Under the pieces are notes generated by a model, which saw only the letters and a program-made list of their open reading frames with translations, ran no database searches and was not told the origin of the DNA. From Nitrococcus mobilis Nb-231 (GTDB lineage: Bacteria; Pseudomonadota; Gammaproteobacteria; Nitrococcales; Nitrococcaceae): 64,000 bases of DNA. Positions 8,472-16,879 of this stretch are shown here, one piece after another. Within the stretch, counting starts at the first letter, position 1. Each line of letters starts with the position of its first letter. Both the position numbers and the translations under genes were made by a program. The DNA lies in contig NZ_CH672427.1 of NCBI RefSeq assembly GCF_000153205.1, positions 995,671 to 1,059,670 on the forward strand. Reading direction: 5' to 3'.

Positions 8472-9077
8472 CTACTCAGGCAGCGGAATCCATTCATGCT
8501 CGCCCGGTACCGGTTCGAAACGTTCGGCCTGCCAGCATCGCATCCGCATAGAAGAGTTCGGAAGCCGTTTTCACCGGGGCACGCTTGCCGTAGAGGGCCC
8601 CGGCGGTGACGCAGATCCGAACGCCCGCGCCTTCTTCGCGCGTTGGCTGTTCCTCTGCGCCATGGTGCGCGAACGTCGGCTCACCCTTTTCTGCCTCATC
8701 GGGCAGGGCAACCCAGGACTGGATGCCGGCGGCACGCGAGCGCGCCCGGCGCTCATCCAGTTGACTTCCCCTGGCCGGATCGTCTGCACGCTGCCCAGAC
8801 TATCGCGATACAGCAACTCGCCTTCGAAAAGATAAGTCACCGTCGCCAGTCCGAGGTGCGGGTGCGACCGAACGTCGATGCCTTGCCCAGTTTCGAATAT
8901 CGCCGGCCCCATATGATCGAAGAAGATGAACGGCCCGATCATCTGCCGCTGCGCCGCGGGTAGCACTCGACGCACGGTAAACCCGCCGAGATCATGGGGA
9001 CGCGGGATGATCTCCGCCTTCAGGCCCGGACAGCCAGCGGGGAGCACCTCCGGTTCTTGCGTGGGTCGCCAGCTCAT
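8472..9077 (-). pseudogene. Decayed pirin-family gene
   Basis: The first 116 codons encode a good pirin N-terminal cupin ([30 protein letters not shown], the metal-site stretch [18 protein letters not shown] and [12 protein letters not shown]). After MSAGR the expected GIVHSE metal-binding segment is missing. The homologous reading then continues in another frame ([19 protein letters not shown], then [15 protein letters not shown] and ASELFYADAML). It shifts frame again to RFEPVPGEHEWIPLPE before a stop at 8472-8474. Loss of a segment plus two frame changes, and a length well under the roughly 290 residues of intact pirins, mark it as a pseudogene. An intact paralogue lies 40 bp upstream on the same strand. 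Sequencing error could explain one shift but not the missing segment. Confidence 0.75.
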
Positions 9078-9117
9078 CGTATTGCGCTCTTCGGTTGAGG
9101 TTCAAAGAAACATCGCG

Positions 9118-10023
9118 TCAGCTCACCTCGGCCGAGCGTGTGATCTCACCCAGCTTGCCGGCCCGGAAGTCCTGAACAGCCTGCCTCAACTCTTCTTCGG
9201 TGTTCATGACGAACGGCCCGTAGCGCGCGATCGGCTCGTGCAACGGCACACCGGCCAACAGCAGAAGCCGGGCCGGGGCAACCGCATCCGCATGGCAGCG
9301 CAGGCGAGCCGCGCCGCCGTCGCCGAGGACGGCGAGCTGGCCCTCTCCAACCCCTGTGGCGTCATCCCCCAGCAACGCGGCGCCCTCAAACACATAGACA
9401 TAGCCGCGTTGCTCGGTGGTAAGGCGCACGGTAACGTCCGCGCCGGGCTCCAATGTCCAGTCTTGGAACACGATCGGCGTACGTGTGTCGATCGCGGCCA
9501 CAGCACCCAAGGCCGCACCGGCGATCACACTGACCCGGGCCAAGCCGTCCCCGCTCGTTGCGCTCGGGATGGCTGCGGCGGCCAGTTCCTGGTATCTCGG
9601 GCGCATCAGCTTGTCGCGCGCCGGCAGATTCACCCAGATCTGGAAGCCGTGAACGCGACCGCCCGCCTCCCGTATCCGGGCCGAGGGCATCTCCGAGTGC
9701 ACGATACCGGCACCGGCGGTCATCCATTGCACATCGCCCGGTCTCAGCGTGCCCCGGTGCCCGGCGGAGTCTTCGTGCTCGAACTCGCCGTCGATCATAT
9801 AGGTCACGGTCTCGAAGCCGCGATGGGGATGATCGGGTGCACCCACGGCCTCGCCGGGCCCATAGTCCACCGGCCCCATCTCGTCGAGGAGTAGAAAAGG
9901 GTCGGCAGCGTCGAACCCATGGCTCGGCAAAGGGCGGCGGACCATGAAACCCGCCCCTTCGCGCTGGCGGTGCGCGGTCACGACCCGTGCGACCTCCCGA
10001 ATCTTGTCTGTGGCAACATTCAT
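9118..10023 (-). CDS. Pirin family protein
   Basis: A 301-residue bicupin of normal pirin length. The N-terminal cupin carries the metal ligands in DHPHRGFETVTYMIDGEFEHEDSAG (given by its ends) and GIVHSEMP. The second cupin has WTLEPGADVTVRL and GYVYVFEGAALLG. The C terminus has the family signature GVPLHEPIARYGPFVMNTEEEL. Bacterial pirins are cytoplasmic; some degrade quercetin and others modulate metabolic enzymes, so the substrate here is unknown. The chosen ATG follows GGAGAGCACC; an ATG 33 bases upstream is in frame but has no such site. It precedes the decayed pirin copy in the same direction. Confidence 0.85.
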   Translation of the reverse strand: MNVATDKIREVARVVTAHRQREGAGFMVRRPLPSHGFDAADPFLLLDEMGPVDYGPGEAVGAPDHPHRGFETVTYMIDGEFEHEDSAGHRGTLRPGDVQWMTAGAGIVHSEMPSARIREAGGRVHGFQIWVNLPARDKLMRPRYQELAAAAIPSATSGDGLARVSVIAGAALGAVAAIDTRTPIVFQDWTLEPGADVTVRLTTEQRGYVYVFEGAALLGDDATGVGEGQLAVLGDGGAARLRCHADAVAPARLLLLAGVPLHEPIARYGPFVMNTEEELRQAVQDFRAGKLGEITRSAEVS

Positions 10024-10375
10024 GGTGCTCTCCGCAAAGCATGTCATCATTGACAAACGATAGGCGCTCTCCCGGCTATTGGCTAGGATTCAGCAGTGGA
10101 ACGCCCCGTTTCTACCGGAGAGACGCTAGGAGAAATCGCTTACCGAGCGCCTACTGCGAGAAATTCGGGAGATTCCGTTCCCATGGAACCGCCCTCGACG
10201 ACGAGGAGATAGGCATCAATGTCCACAAGCTGGAAATTCATCGGCGCACCGTTTTGGTACACGTCTCTAAATCGTAGAGTCTATCCTGATTGAGGAACTG
10301 ACCGAGCACCGACGGGGCGCCGCTACAGCACCTATAGTCAAGACAAACGGAGGATATCATCCGAGGGGGCGCTTC
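10024..10375. other. Intergenic region between pirin and tetR
   Basis: About 350 bp separate the divergent pirin and TetR-type genes. No coding frame with recognisable similarity was found on either strand. Both promoters, and possibly the TetR operator, must lie here, but no clear hexamer pair or long palindrome stands out by eye. Confidence 0.4.
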
Positions 10376-11047
10376 ATGACAGAACCGGCAGCAAACACGG
10401 CCCCTTATCCCGCCACTGCCGACCAACGCATACTGGATACCGCTATCACTCTGGCGGAACGCGTCGGTTGGGAGGCGGTCCGGTTCGCCGACGTGGCCGA
10501 TGCGCTCGGCATCGGCCTCGACGATATCCGCCGCCACTACCGGGAGAAAGAAGCCATCGCCGATGCATGGTTCGACCGGGCGGATGCGGTGATGCTGCAA
10601 GCGGCGGCCGGCGAGCGGGCCAAACTCCTGCCGGAGCTGGAACGCGTCGAGGATTGCATCATCGCCTGGCTCGGCGCGCTCGACACGCACCGGCGCGTGA
10701 CCCGCGAGATCATCCTCAACAAGCTGGAGCCGGGCCATCTGCATGTCCAGATCCCCGCTGTGCTTCGCATCAGTCGCACGGTTCAGTGGGTACGGGAGGC
10801 CTGCGGCCGCCCGCAAACCTTCGTGCTGCGGGCGCTCGACGAAAGCGTCCTGACCACGCTGTTCGTCACGACTTTCGCGTACTGGCTCCTGAACCCGCGT
10901 GACAATCTCCAGGCCACCCGGCGCTTCCTGCATCGCTTGCTCCGGCTGGCGGCCGCCTTCGGCCGGCTGCCACCCCTGCCGCGGTTGTTGCGCTTGCTCG
11001 ATGCGCGTGCTGGCAGGGCGGCGTCCCGTCGGCGTGGGGCTCACTAG
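10376..11047 (+). CDS. TetR family transcriptional regulator
   Basis: A 223-residue regulator with an N-terminal TetR helix-turn-helix at about residues 18-65 (ILDTAITLAERVGWEAVRF, then VADALGIGLDDIRRHYREKEAIADAWF). The ligand-binding helical domain follows with WLGALDTHRRVTREIILNKL and FAYWLLNPRDNLQATRRFLHRLLR. The C terminus is arginine-rich. A GAGGGGG stretch lies 6 bp before the ATG. The next gene on the same strand begins 18 bp after its stop, so the two are likely one operon, and the divergent pirin may be a target. The ligand is unknown. Confidence 0.8.
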   Translation: MTEPAANTAPYPATADQRILDTAITLAERVGWEAVRFADVADALGIGLDDIRRHYREKEAIADAWFDRADAVMLQAAAGERAKLLPELERVEDCIIAWLGALDTHRRVTREIILNKLEPGHLHVQIPAVLRISRTVQWVREACGRPQTFVLRALDESVLTTLFVTTFAYWLLNPRDNLQATRRFLHRLLRLAAAFGRLPPLPRLLRLLDARAGRAASRRRGAH

Positions 11048-11065
11048 AGCGCGAGCCATAATGCT

Positions 11066-12115
11066 ATGGATACCGCAACACATGCGCTGCTGGGGGCACT
11101 GGTGGCCCGCGCCGTGCCCGCCTCGGCCACTGGCACCAGCCCGGCGCGACACGGTTGGCTCGGCGCAGTGGCTGCTGTCTTCCCCGACATCGACTATCTG
11201 ACCTATTGGATCGATCCCCTGGTCTTCCTCGCTCAGTGGCACCGCGGGCCGACGCACTCGCTGGTGTTGCTGCCGCTGTGGGCCGCCCTGCTCGGCCCGG
11301 TGTTGGCCCGAATGTTCGCCGTACCGCGGACCGTCGCGATCGCCTTGGTGGCATTGGCCATCGCTTCACACATCGGCGCCGACCTGCTGACTTCCTATGG
11401 CGTCCACTTGCTTGCCCCATTGTCGAACTGGCGTCCCGCGCTCGACGTCAGCTTTGTGGTCGACGCGCTTTTCACCGGCGTGGTCATCCTGGGGCTTCTC
11501 GCCTCCGTGCGCTGGCATGCGCACATCGGCGCCAGCGCCGGCCTGCTCGGACTGGTCCTCTACATCGCCGTCCAGGCGTGGGCAAAAAACGCGGCCGAAA
11601 CGCTTGCCAGGATCCACGCACAAACCCCCATGGCGGGCGAGCACGCTTTCCACGCTCTACCCATGGCACCGCTGCCGGTGTACTGGAAAGTGCTGGTCGC
11701 GGGCGATGGGCGCTACGCGGCAGCCTACCTCGTGCTTGTGCCCGCGCTGCACGAGCGGCTGCGCCGACTCCCGGGCGTGGCAACGCTGATCCGCCCTTAT
11801 CGCGCCCCTTCGCAACTAGTTTGGCGGGAACATGTAACTCCCCCCGCCTCGTCCTCGGCAACGGTCCGGCAGATGTGGCGCCACCGGGAGATGGCGCCGT
11901 TTCGGCGGTTCACGCGCTACCCCGTAGTCTATCGTGACGAGATACGGGGCGTGCAGCGGTGCGTGTGGTTCACCGATCTGCGCTACGTGTTCCCGGGACT
12001 GACACCCGCCTTTCGGTACGGCATGTGTCGTCATTCGCAATCGGGCGCGTGGCATCCCTACCGCCTGCGCCGATTTACGATAGACACTCGCGTGCCGCTA
12101 AGGCCCAAAGAGTAA
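11066..12115 (+). CDS. DUF457/YdjM-type inner membrane metal-dependent hydrolase-like protein
   Basis: A 349-residue membrane protein. The N-terminal region has the family motifs MDTATHALLGAL, FPDIDYL, HRGPTHSLVLLP and ASHIGADLLTSYG, whose histidines and aspartates form the presumed metal site. Several hydrophobic helices occupy residues 1-185 (for example TVAIALVALAIASHIGADLL and FVVDALFTGVVILGLLA). A hydrophilic tail of about 140 residues ends the protein, as in longer members of the family. The family's reaction is not established. It is 18 bp downstream of the tetR-type gene and probably co-transcribed with it. Confidence 0.78.
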   Translation: MDTATHALLGALVARAVPASATGTSPARHGWLGAVAAVFPDIDYLTYWIDPLVFLAQWHRGPTHSLVLLPLWAALLGPVLARMFAVPRTVAIALVALAIASHIGADLLTSYGVHLLAPLSNWRPALDVSFVVDALFTGVVILGLLASVRWHAHIGASAGLLGLVLYIAVQAWAKNAAETLARIHAQTPMAGEHAFHALPMAPLPVYWKVLVAGDGRYAAAYLVLVPALHERLRRLPGVATLIRPYRAPSQLVWREHVTPPASSSATVRQMWRHREMAPFRRFTRYPVVYRDEIRGVQRCVWFTDLRYVFPGLTPAFRYGMCRHSQSGAWHPYRLRRFTIDTRVPLRPKE

Positions 12116-12188
12116 GCCTGGCCCTATCTTGCAGAAAGGGAGGGTTCCCTATTTGCTGGGCGCGAACTGAAACGGAGATTGAACGATC

Positions 12189-12329
12189 ATGCCAAAGCTC
12201 TACACCATGCCCGGTACCTGTGCGCTGGCACCCAATATCGCCATCGCTTGACTCGCTGCGCCGATCGAAATTCACAACTTGGCCTATGGCGACCACAAAA
12301 AGGACGACTACCTCACTATCAACCCATAA
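12189..12329 (+). pseudogene. Glutathione S-transferase N-terminal remnant
   Basis: An ATG preceded by GGAGATTGAACGATC opens a frame reading MPKLYTMPGTCALAPNIAIA, a stop (TGA at 12249-12251), then LAAPIEIHNLAYGDHKKDD and YLTINP before a second stop. This matches the N-terminal thioredoxin-like domain of bacterial glutathione S-transferases (KLYxxPGTCxLAPHIAL, then KKxDYLxINPxG). The rest of the gene is gone and the acetolactate synthase-like gene ends 36 bp further on. The in-frame stop plus the missing remainder show it is non-functional. Confidence 0.7.
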
Positions 12330-12364
12330 AGACCGCCGTCGAGAGCGACCTGCAATACGATGCC

Positions 12365-14014
12365 TCAGATCGAGCAACGGATCTCGCCGAGACGGCGGGT
12401 GAGCAGGCGGTTTTCGCGATAATCGATGGGGATGACGATCAGCGACGGACCGCGGTGGGCGAGCGCGGCATCGATCGCTGGGCGCAGTTCGCGGGCATTG
12501 GCGACATACTGCCCCTGCCAGCCGAAGCTCACGGCGAGTTTAAGCCAGTCCGGGTTGCCGAAGGCGAGGTCGGTGTGGCGACCGAACTCATCCTCCTGCT
12601 TCCAGGAGATCAGCCCATAGCCGCCGTCCTCCCAGACCATCAGCGTAATATCCACATCGAGCCGGCGGGCGGTCTCCATCTCCTGGACGTTCATCAAAAA
12701 ATCACCGTCACCGGCAATGCCGAAGATCCGGCGTTCCGGGTAGACCAAATGAGCACCGATCGCCCCGGGCAGCGGCATGCCCATCGAGCAGAACCCGTTG
12801 GGGATGAGACAAGTGTTGGGCTCGTAGCAATGATAGTAGCGGGCGATCCACATTTTGTGGGCGCCGACTCCGGAGAGCAGGATGTCGTGCTCGCCGAGCG
12901 CTTGGCGAACATCCCAGATCGCCTTTTGCGGGCGGATCACCCCCTCGGTATCATCCTCGGCGTGCAACGCGAAGTCCTCCTGCATGCGCTGGCGGGTGCG
13001 GCGCTGCAGGTCGAGCCCGTAGTCGGGCACCCCACGGGCCGCCGCACACTCATTAAGCGCCCAAAGCGCATGGGCGATGTCGCCCACCAATTCAACCTGG
13101 GGGTGGTATTCCCGATCGATGCCGGCCGGTGTGAAATCGATGTGGAGAATGGTTTTGTCGCCCTGGGGATTCCACAACCGCGGCGGATATTCCACCAGAT
13201 CGTAGCCGACCGTGATCACCAAATCGGCCTGATCGAGGGCGTAACTGACGTAATCTTTTTGTTGCAGGCCGATGGTGAACAAGCAGTAATCGGCATCGAG
13301 ACGGACACTACCCTTGCCCATGAAGGTGCTCATGACGCCGATGCCGGTTTGCTCACAGAAACGGCGCAACTGACGACTGGCGCGTTTGCGAATGGCGCCG
13401 TTGCCAGCGATGATGATCGGGCTCCGGGCCTTGCGCAGCAACTCGAAGGCCTGATCCGTCACCTTGTCGTCGGGGCCCGGTCGACGGAACCGGCGCGGTT
13501 CCATGGGAGGGTATGTCGAGTCGAGCTTGGCAATGTCCTCGGCGAGTTCGATGTGCACCGCACCCGGCTTCTCGGCACGGGCGGTGCGCACGGCCCGGCG
13601 CACCACTTCGGGGATGTTGTCCGGATGCCGCACGGCATGCGCCCATTTGGTTACCGGCGCGTACATGCTCACCACGTCCATGATCTGATGGCTCTCCTTG
13701 TGCTGCCGGGTGGTGGCCCCTTGGCCGGTCAGCACGAGCATCGGGGCGTGATCCATGTTGGCGTCGGCCACGGCGGTGATCAGGTTGGTCGCCCCCGGCC
13801 CCAGCGTGCCCAGACATACGGCCGGGTTGCCGGTTAGGCGCCCGAAGGATTCCGCCATGAACGCCGCTCCCTGCTCATGGCGCGCCAGCACGAAGCGAAT
13901 GCCTGAGTCCTGCAGCGAGAGCATGAAATCGGCGTTCTCCTCTCCCGGTACGCCAAAGACGTGGGTAATGCCCTCGCGCTCCAGGCATTGCACGAACCGA
14001 TCGGAGGCTTTCAT
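12365..14014 (-). CDS. alsS: Acetolactate synthase-like thiamine diphosphate enzyme (AlsS type)
   Basis: A 549-residue enzyme predicted to join two pyruvates into acetolactate, most like the FAD-independent catabolic AlsS form. The N-terminal PYR domain has VFGVPGEENADFMLSL with the catalytic glutamate, RHEQGAAFMAESFGRLTG and LGTLGPGATNLITAVADAN. The central domain has PIIIAGNGAIRKRASRQL. The C-terminal PP domain has the thiamine motif GDGDFLMNVQEMETA followed by WEDGGYGLISWKQ. An acetolactate decarboxylase, the usual partner, is not in the window, nor is the small regulatory subunit of the anabolic enzyme. The start ATG gives MKASDRFVQCLE, the usual beginning of the family. Other decarboxylase-type members cannot be fully excluded. 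Confidence 0.82.
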   Translation of the reverse strand: MKASDRFVQCLEREGITHVFGVPGEENADFMLSLQDSGIRFVLARHEQGAAFMAESFGRLTGNPAVCLGTLGPGATNLITAVADANMDHAPMLVLTGQGATTRQHKESHQIMDVVSMYAPVTKWAHAVRHPDNIPEVVRRAVRTARAEKPGAVHIELAEDIAKLDSTYPPMEPRRFRRPGPDDKVTDQAFELLRKARSPIIIAGNGAIRKRASRQLRRFCEQTGIGVMSTFMGKGSVRLDADYCLFTIGLQQKDYVSYALDQADLVITVGYDLVEYPPRLWNPQGDKTILHIDFTPAGIDREYHPQVELVGDIAHALWALNECAAARGVPDYGLDLQRRTRQRMQEDFALHAEDDTEGVIRPQKAIWDVRQALGEHDILLSGVGAHKMWIARYYHCYEPNTCLIPNGFCSMGMPLPGAIGAHLVYPERRIFGIAGDGDFLMNVQEMETARRLDVDITLMVWEDGGYGLISWKQEDEFGRHTDLAFGNPDWLKLAVSFGWQGQYVANARELRPAIDAALAHRGPSLIVIPIDYRENRLLTRRLGEIRCSI

Positions 14015-14047
14015 CGCTTTTTTACTCCCTTCCTTGCGGTATCGGGC

Positions 14048-15487
14048 TCAAATTATGGGTTTGTTTTTGACCACGTAGTGCTGGTATGCCTCCAGCGCCC
14101 GCTCGCGCCCGCGCTTGAGTTCGATCAGCGGCGCCTCAGGGTACTTTTGCTCCGGATCAAGGCTCCAGTGGCGCGGACAGGCATCAAAATAAGCCAGAGC
14201 CGCTTCACCCGGATTATCGCCTGCGAGTTCGGCTACGTAGCGCCTGCGATAGACCGCGTCGGGATCGAATTTCTCCGCCTGCGTGGCCGGGTTGAACACC
14301 CGGAAAAACGGTGCCGCATCCGGGCCGCTGCCGGCGACCCATTGCCAACCCAGCGCGTTAGCGGCCGGATCCCAGTCGATGAGGCACTGCGCAAACCAAT
14401 CCATGCCGATTTTCCAGTGGGTCATGAGGTGCTTGGTCAGATAGCTCGCCACCAACATCCGAGCCCTGTTGTGCATGGTGCCGGTCACATACATCTGCCG
14501 CATCGCCGCGTCGATCACCGGCTCCCCGGTCAACCCCTTGCGCCACCGCGCCGCCTGTTCATTATCCCCGCGCCACGGGAAGGCATTCCATTCGGCGCGC
14601 CAATTGCGCTGCGTGATATGGGGCGTGTGATAAAGGAGGTGATAGGAGAACTCACGCCAGACCAGCTCCTTGAGAAACGTCTCGCCGCCCTGCTCCTGAT
14701 CGCCCCCGCTCGCGCACACGCCGTGCCAGATCGTTCGCGGGGATATTTCCCCATAGGTGAGGTTTTCCGACAGCAGCGATGTCGCCGCTAGATCGAGGCG
14801 ATCACGCCCATTCCGGTAGGCGCTCCAGGGTTCGTCGAGAAAGGCGGCAAACCGCTCGAGTGCGGCCTGCTCGCCAACGCAGGCATACCGTGCCACCACC
14901 TCCGCGCCGCGGTTCATCGCGGCATCCAACCGCCACCCTGCCAGATTATCCGAGCGAGGCCATAACGCGGGGGCGGGCAACGCTTCGATCTCCGGGACAA
15001 CGGGGGCGATTTCGATTGTCCTGAACGCCCGCCAATACGGCGAATAGACCCGAAAGTGATCACTCGCTGCCGGCGAGACCGCCCAAGGCTCGATGAGTGT
15101 ATGGCCGGGATGACTCAGCGCGTGCCGCCCCGCCCTTTTGAGCGCGGTTTTCACCTCCTGATCGCGTTCAATCGCATCAGGCGTATAGTTGCGCGACCAA
15201 TGCACCTCGCAAGCGCCGGTCTCTTCCAGCAGTTCCAGCAGCGTCTCCTTTGCCGGACCGCGGCGCAGGATCAAATCGCTGCCAATTGCCTGCAAACGCT
15301 CGCGGAAACTGGCGATGGCCAGTCCGAGGCGCCACTTGGCAGCGGCGCCCAGTGCTTCTGTCTGCGGATCGAGGATGAAGACCGGGATAACCGGCACACG
15401 CGCAGCCTGGCACGCCACAAGGCCGGGGTGGTCCGCCAGGCGTAGATCGCGCCGGAACCAGAACAGAACGGGCGTCCGATTCGACAT
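14048..15487 (-). CDS. phrB: Deoxyribodipyrimidine photolyase
   Basis: A 479-residue light-dependent DNA repair enzyme that splits cyclobutane pyrimidine dimers using FADH-. The N-terminal antenna domain opens with LFWFRRDLRLADHPGL. The C-terminal FAD domain carries TGEPVIDAAMRQMYVTGTMH, NRARMLVASYLTKHL, DWFAQCLIDWDPAANALGWQW and RVFNPATQAEKFDPD, all diagnostic of class I CPD photolyases. Length is normal. It lies 33 bp upstream of the acetolactate synthase-like gene on the same strand and 75 bp downstream of truD. Confidence 0.92.
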   Translation of the reverse strand: MSNRTPVLFWFRRDLRLADHPGLVACQAARVPVIPVFILDPQTEALGAAAKWRLGLAIASFRERLQAIGSDLILRRGPAKETLLELLEETGACEVHWSRNYTPDAIERDQEVKTALKRAGRHALSHPGHTLIEPWAVSPAASDHFRVYSPYWRAFRTIEIAPVVPEIEALPAPALWPRSDNLAGWRLDAAMNRGAEVVARYACVGEQAALERFAAFLDEPWSAYRNGRDRLDLAATSLLSENLTYGEISPRTIWHGVCASGGDQEQGGETFLKELVWREFSYHLLYHTPHITQRNWRAEWNAFPWRGDNEQAARWRKGLTGEPVIDAAMRQMYVTGTMHNRARMLVASYLTKHLMTHWKIGMDWFAQCLIDWDPAANALGWQWVAGSGPDAAPFFRVFNPATQAEKFDPDAVYRRRYVAELAGDNPGEAALAYFDACPRHWSLDPEQKYPEAPLIELKRGRERALEAYQHYVVKNKPII

Positions 15488-15562
15488 ATTCGCAAAGCCC
15501 TTTTGGTTACCCGCCGACCTGCGCTGACAATCCGCTCGATGAGTTTGGTTATAGACCGTGCC

Positions 15563-16648
15563 TCAGTCGACTCCAGCCGCTTCGATGAGCTCGAAGCACT
15601 CGCCCAGCACGGTCGTCGCGTAGGCACCCGGTGGCAACCGAAACCCGACTATCAGCTCACTCGTGGCCGGCCACCACCAGGCGAGCTCTGCCACCCGCAG
15701 GCGCAGCGAGCGGCGCTGAGCACTGACCTTGCGCCGAATCAACAACGCCGTCAGCTCCGGAACCTCGTCGAGAACGGCTTGCTCCAGCCGCTGAGCCTTA
15801 TCGGTTACCAGCGGCTTGCCCACCCCGGGCAATGGGCCGGTCGGGTGGATCGTCTGCAAAGCCAAGCGCTGGGCAAGCCGCGCCGGAGTCTCGTCGGCGG
15901 CCGCAAAGACGCTGCCGCGGCCATCGAGAATCATCCAGTCGCCGGTCAGAGCGCGATCCCAGGTGCCGGTTTCCACCCGGTGGCGAAGCACTCGATTGAA
16001 GCACTCTGCACGCACCGCCGACAACAACAAGCCTTGGAGGTCGCGCCGGCGGATCGTTAATTCGCCGCGTTGCCAAGCAAGTGCCTTGGCCACGTTCTCC
16101 CCGCCGCGGCCGAAACGCTGACGGCCGAAATAGTTGGGCACGCCGTGATGAACGATGCGCAGCAACCGCCGGTCCGCCGCGGCACGGGGCACGTCTATAC
16201 CGCGCAGCCGAATCTGGAACCGGTTGCCGGCCAGGGCGCCGACCCGGAGCTTGCGGCTATGCCGGGCTGCACTCAGAATCTCGAGCCCCGGAGCGATCGC
16301 CCCAGGCACCGGTAGCTGCCGACCGCCGGGCTGGTGCACACTCAACCACTGGGTGGTTACCGCGTTGCGGTCCTTGCGCCCGGCGTGGCCGACGGCGCGG
16401 GGCGCTACGCCGAGCAAGCCGGCGAGCCGCTCGACCGCTTCGGCGGTGGTGAGGCCGCGTTTGCGGATCTCGACGAGCAGGTGCTCGCCCTGCCCGTCCG
16501 GTTGGAAGCGTGGTATTTCTGTAACCTGGAAATCCTCGGCAACGCTTTTGAGCCAAGCGCGACCGAGCGGCGGTCCGTGAGCCGGTAGCACGCGGGTCAA
16601 AAGGTCATTCGCAGGCTTGTGATCCACGCTGTTCAAGCCGATACCCAC
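15563..16648 (-). CDS. truD: tRNA pseudouridine(13) synthase TruD
   Basis: A 361-residue enzyme converting U13 of tRNA-Glu to pseudouridine. The family's catalytic aspartate sits in GHAGRKDRNAVTTQWLSV. Other signatures are EDFQVTEIPRFQPDGQGEHL, LRGIDVPRAAADRRL and the NYFGRQRFGRGGEN motif. The C-terminal TRUD insertion domain includes TGPLPGVGKPL and ends in GECFELIEAAGVD. In many gammaproteobacteria truD sits beside ispF and surE; here it instead leads photolyase on the same strand. Confidence 0.92.
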   Translation of the reverse strand: MGIGLNSVDHKPANDLLTRVLPAHGPPLGRAWLKSVAEDFQVTEIPRFQPDGQGEHLLVEIRKRGLTTAEAVERLAGLLGVAPRAVGHAGRKDRNAVTTQWLSVHQPGGRQLPVPGAIAPGLEILSAARHSRKLRVGALAGNRFQIRLRGIDVPRAAADRRLLRIVHHGVPNYFGRQRFGRGGENVAKALAWQRGELTIRRRDLQGLLLSAVRAECFNRVLRHRVETGTWDRALTGDWMILDGRGSVFAAADETPARLAQRLALQTIHPTGPLPGVGKPLVTDKAQRLEQAVLDEVPELTALLIRRKVSAQRRSLRLRVAELAWWWPATSELIVGFRLPPGAYATTVLGECFELIEAAGVD

Positions 16649-16879
16649 TCAAAGCGAAACGGCCTGCGCCCCGCCTGGCAAAGCTCAGCGAACATTACGT
16701 CCTCCCGCATTGGCTTCGGCAAGCGTGTCACGATCATAGGGGTAGAACAAGCAGTCGCGCCACCGGCCGCCATTTCAATCAGAGCAACGCCAATCGGTCA
16801 TTCATGTCGAACTTGAATCGCCCACACCGGTCGACTTGCTCCCAGATAAGCGGCGTCAGAGCAGCCTAACCGCGCGATG
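16649..16879. other. Short gap upstream of truD
   Basis: About 230 bp between two leftward genes. Read leftward, one frame contains GGRWRDCLFYPYDRDTLAEA before a stop, which looks protein-like but has no start, no extension and no family I recognise. It may be a gene scar. The truD promoter should be here. Confidence 0.25.

Noticed and set aside
8505-8530. GGTTCGAAAC resembling a tRNA T-loop
   Set aside because: No acceptor, D or anticodon stems can be formed around it and it lies inside the decayed pirin reading.
10238-11257. A 339-codon minus-strand open frame opposite the tetR-type gene
   Set aside because: No domain is recognisable; it results from codon bias of the well-supported TetR gene on the other strand.
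12179-13837. A 552-codon open frame on the plus strand, opposite the acetolactate synthase-like gene
   Set aside because: It is an antisense shadow: the minus-strand frame has clear thiamine-enzyme motifs, while the plus-strand product has none and starts without a ribosome binding site.
16660-16800. Leftward protein-like stretch GGRWRDCLFYPYDRDTLAEA between truD and the dehydrogenase gene
   Set aside because: Too short, no start, stops on both sides, and no family recognised; noted only as a possible scar.
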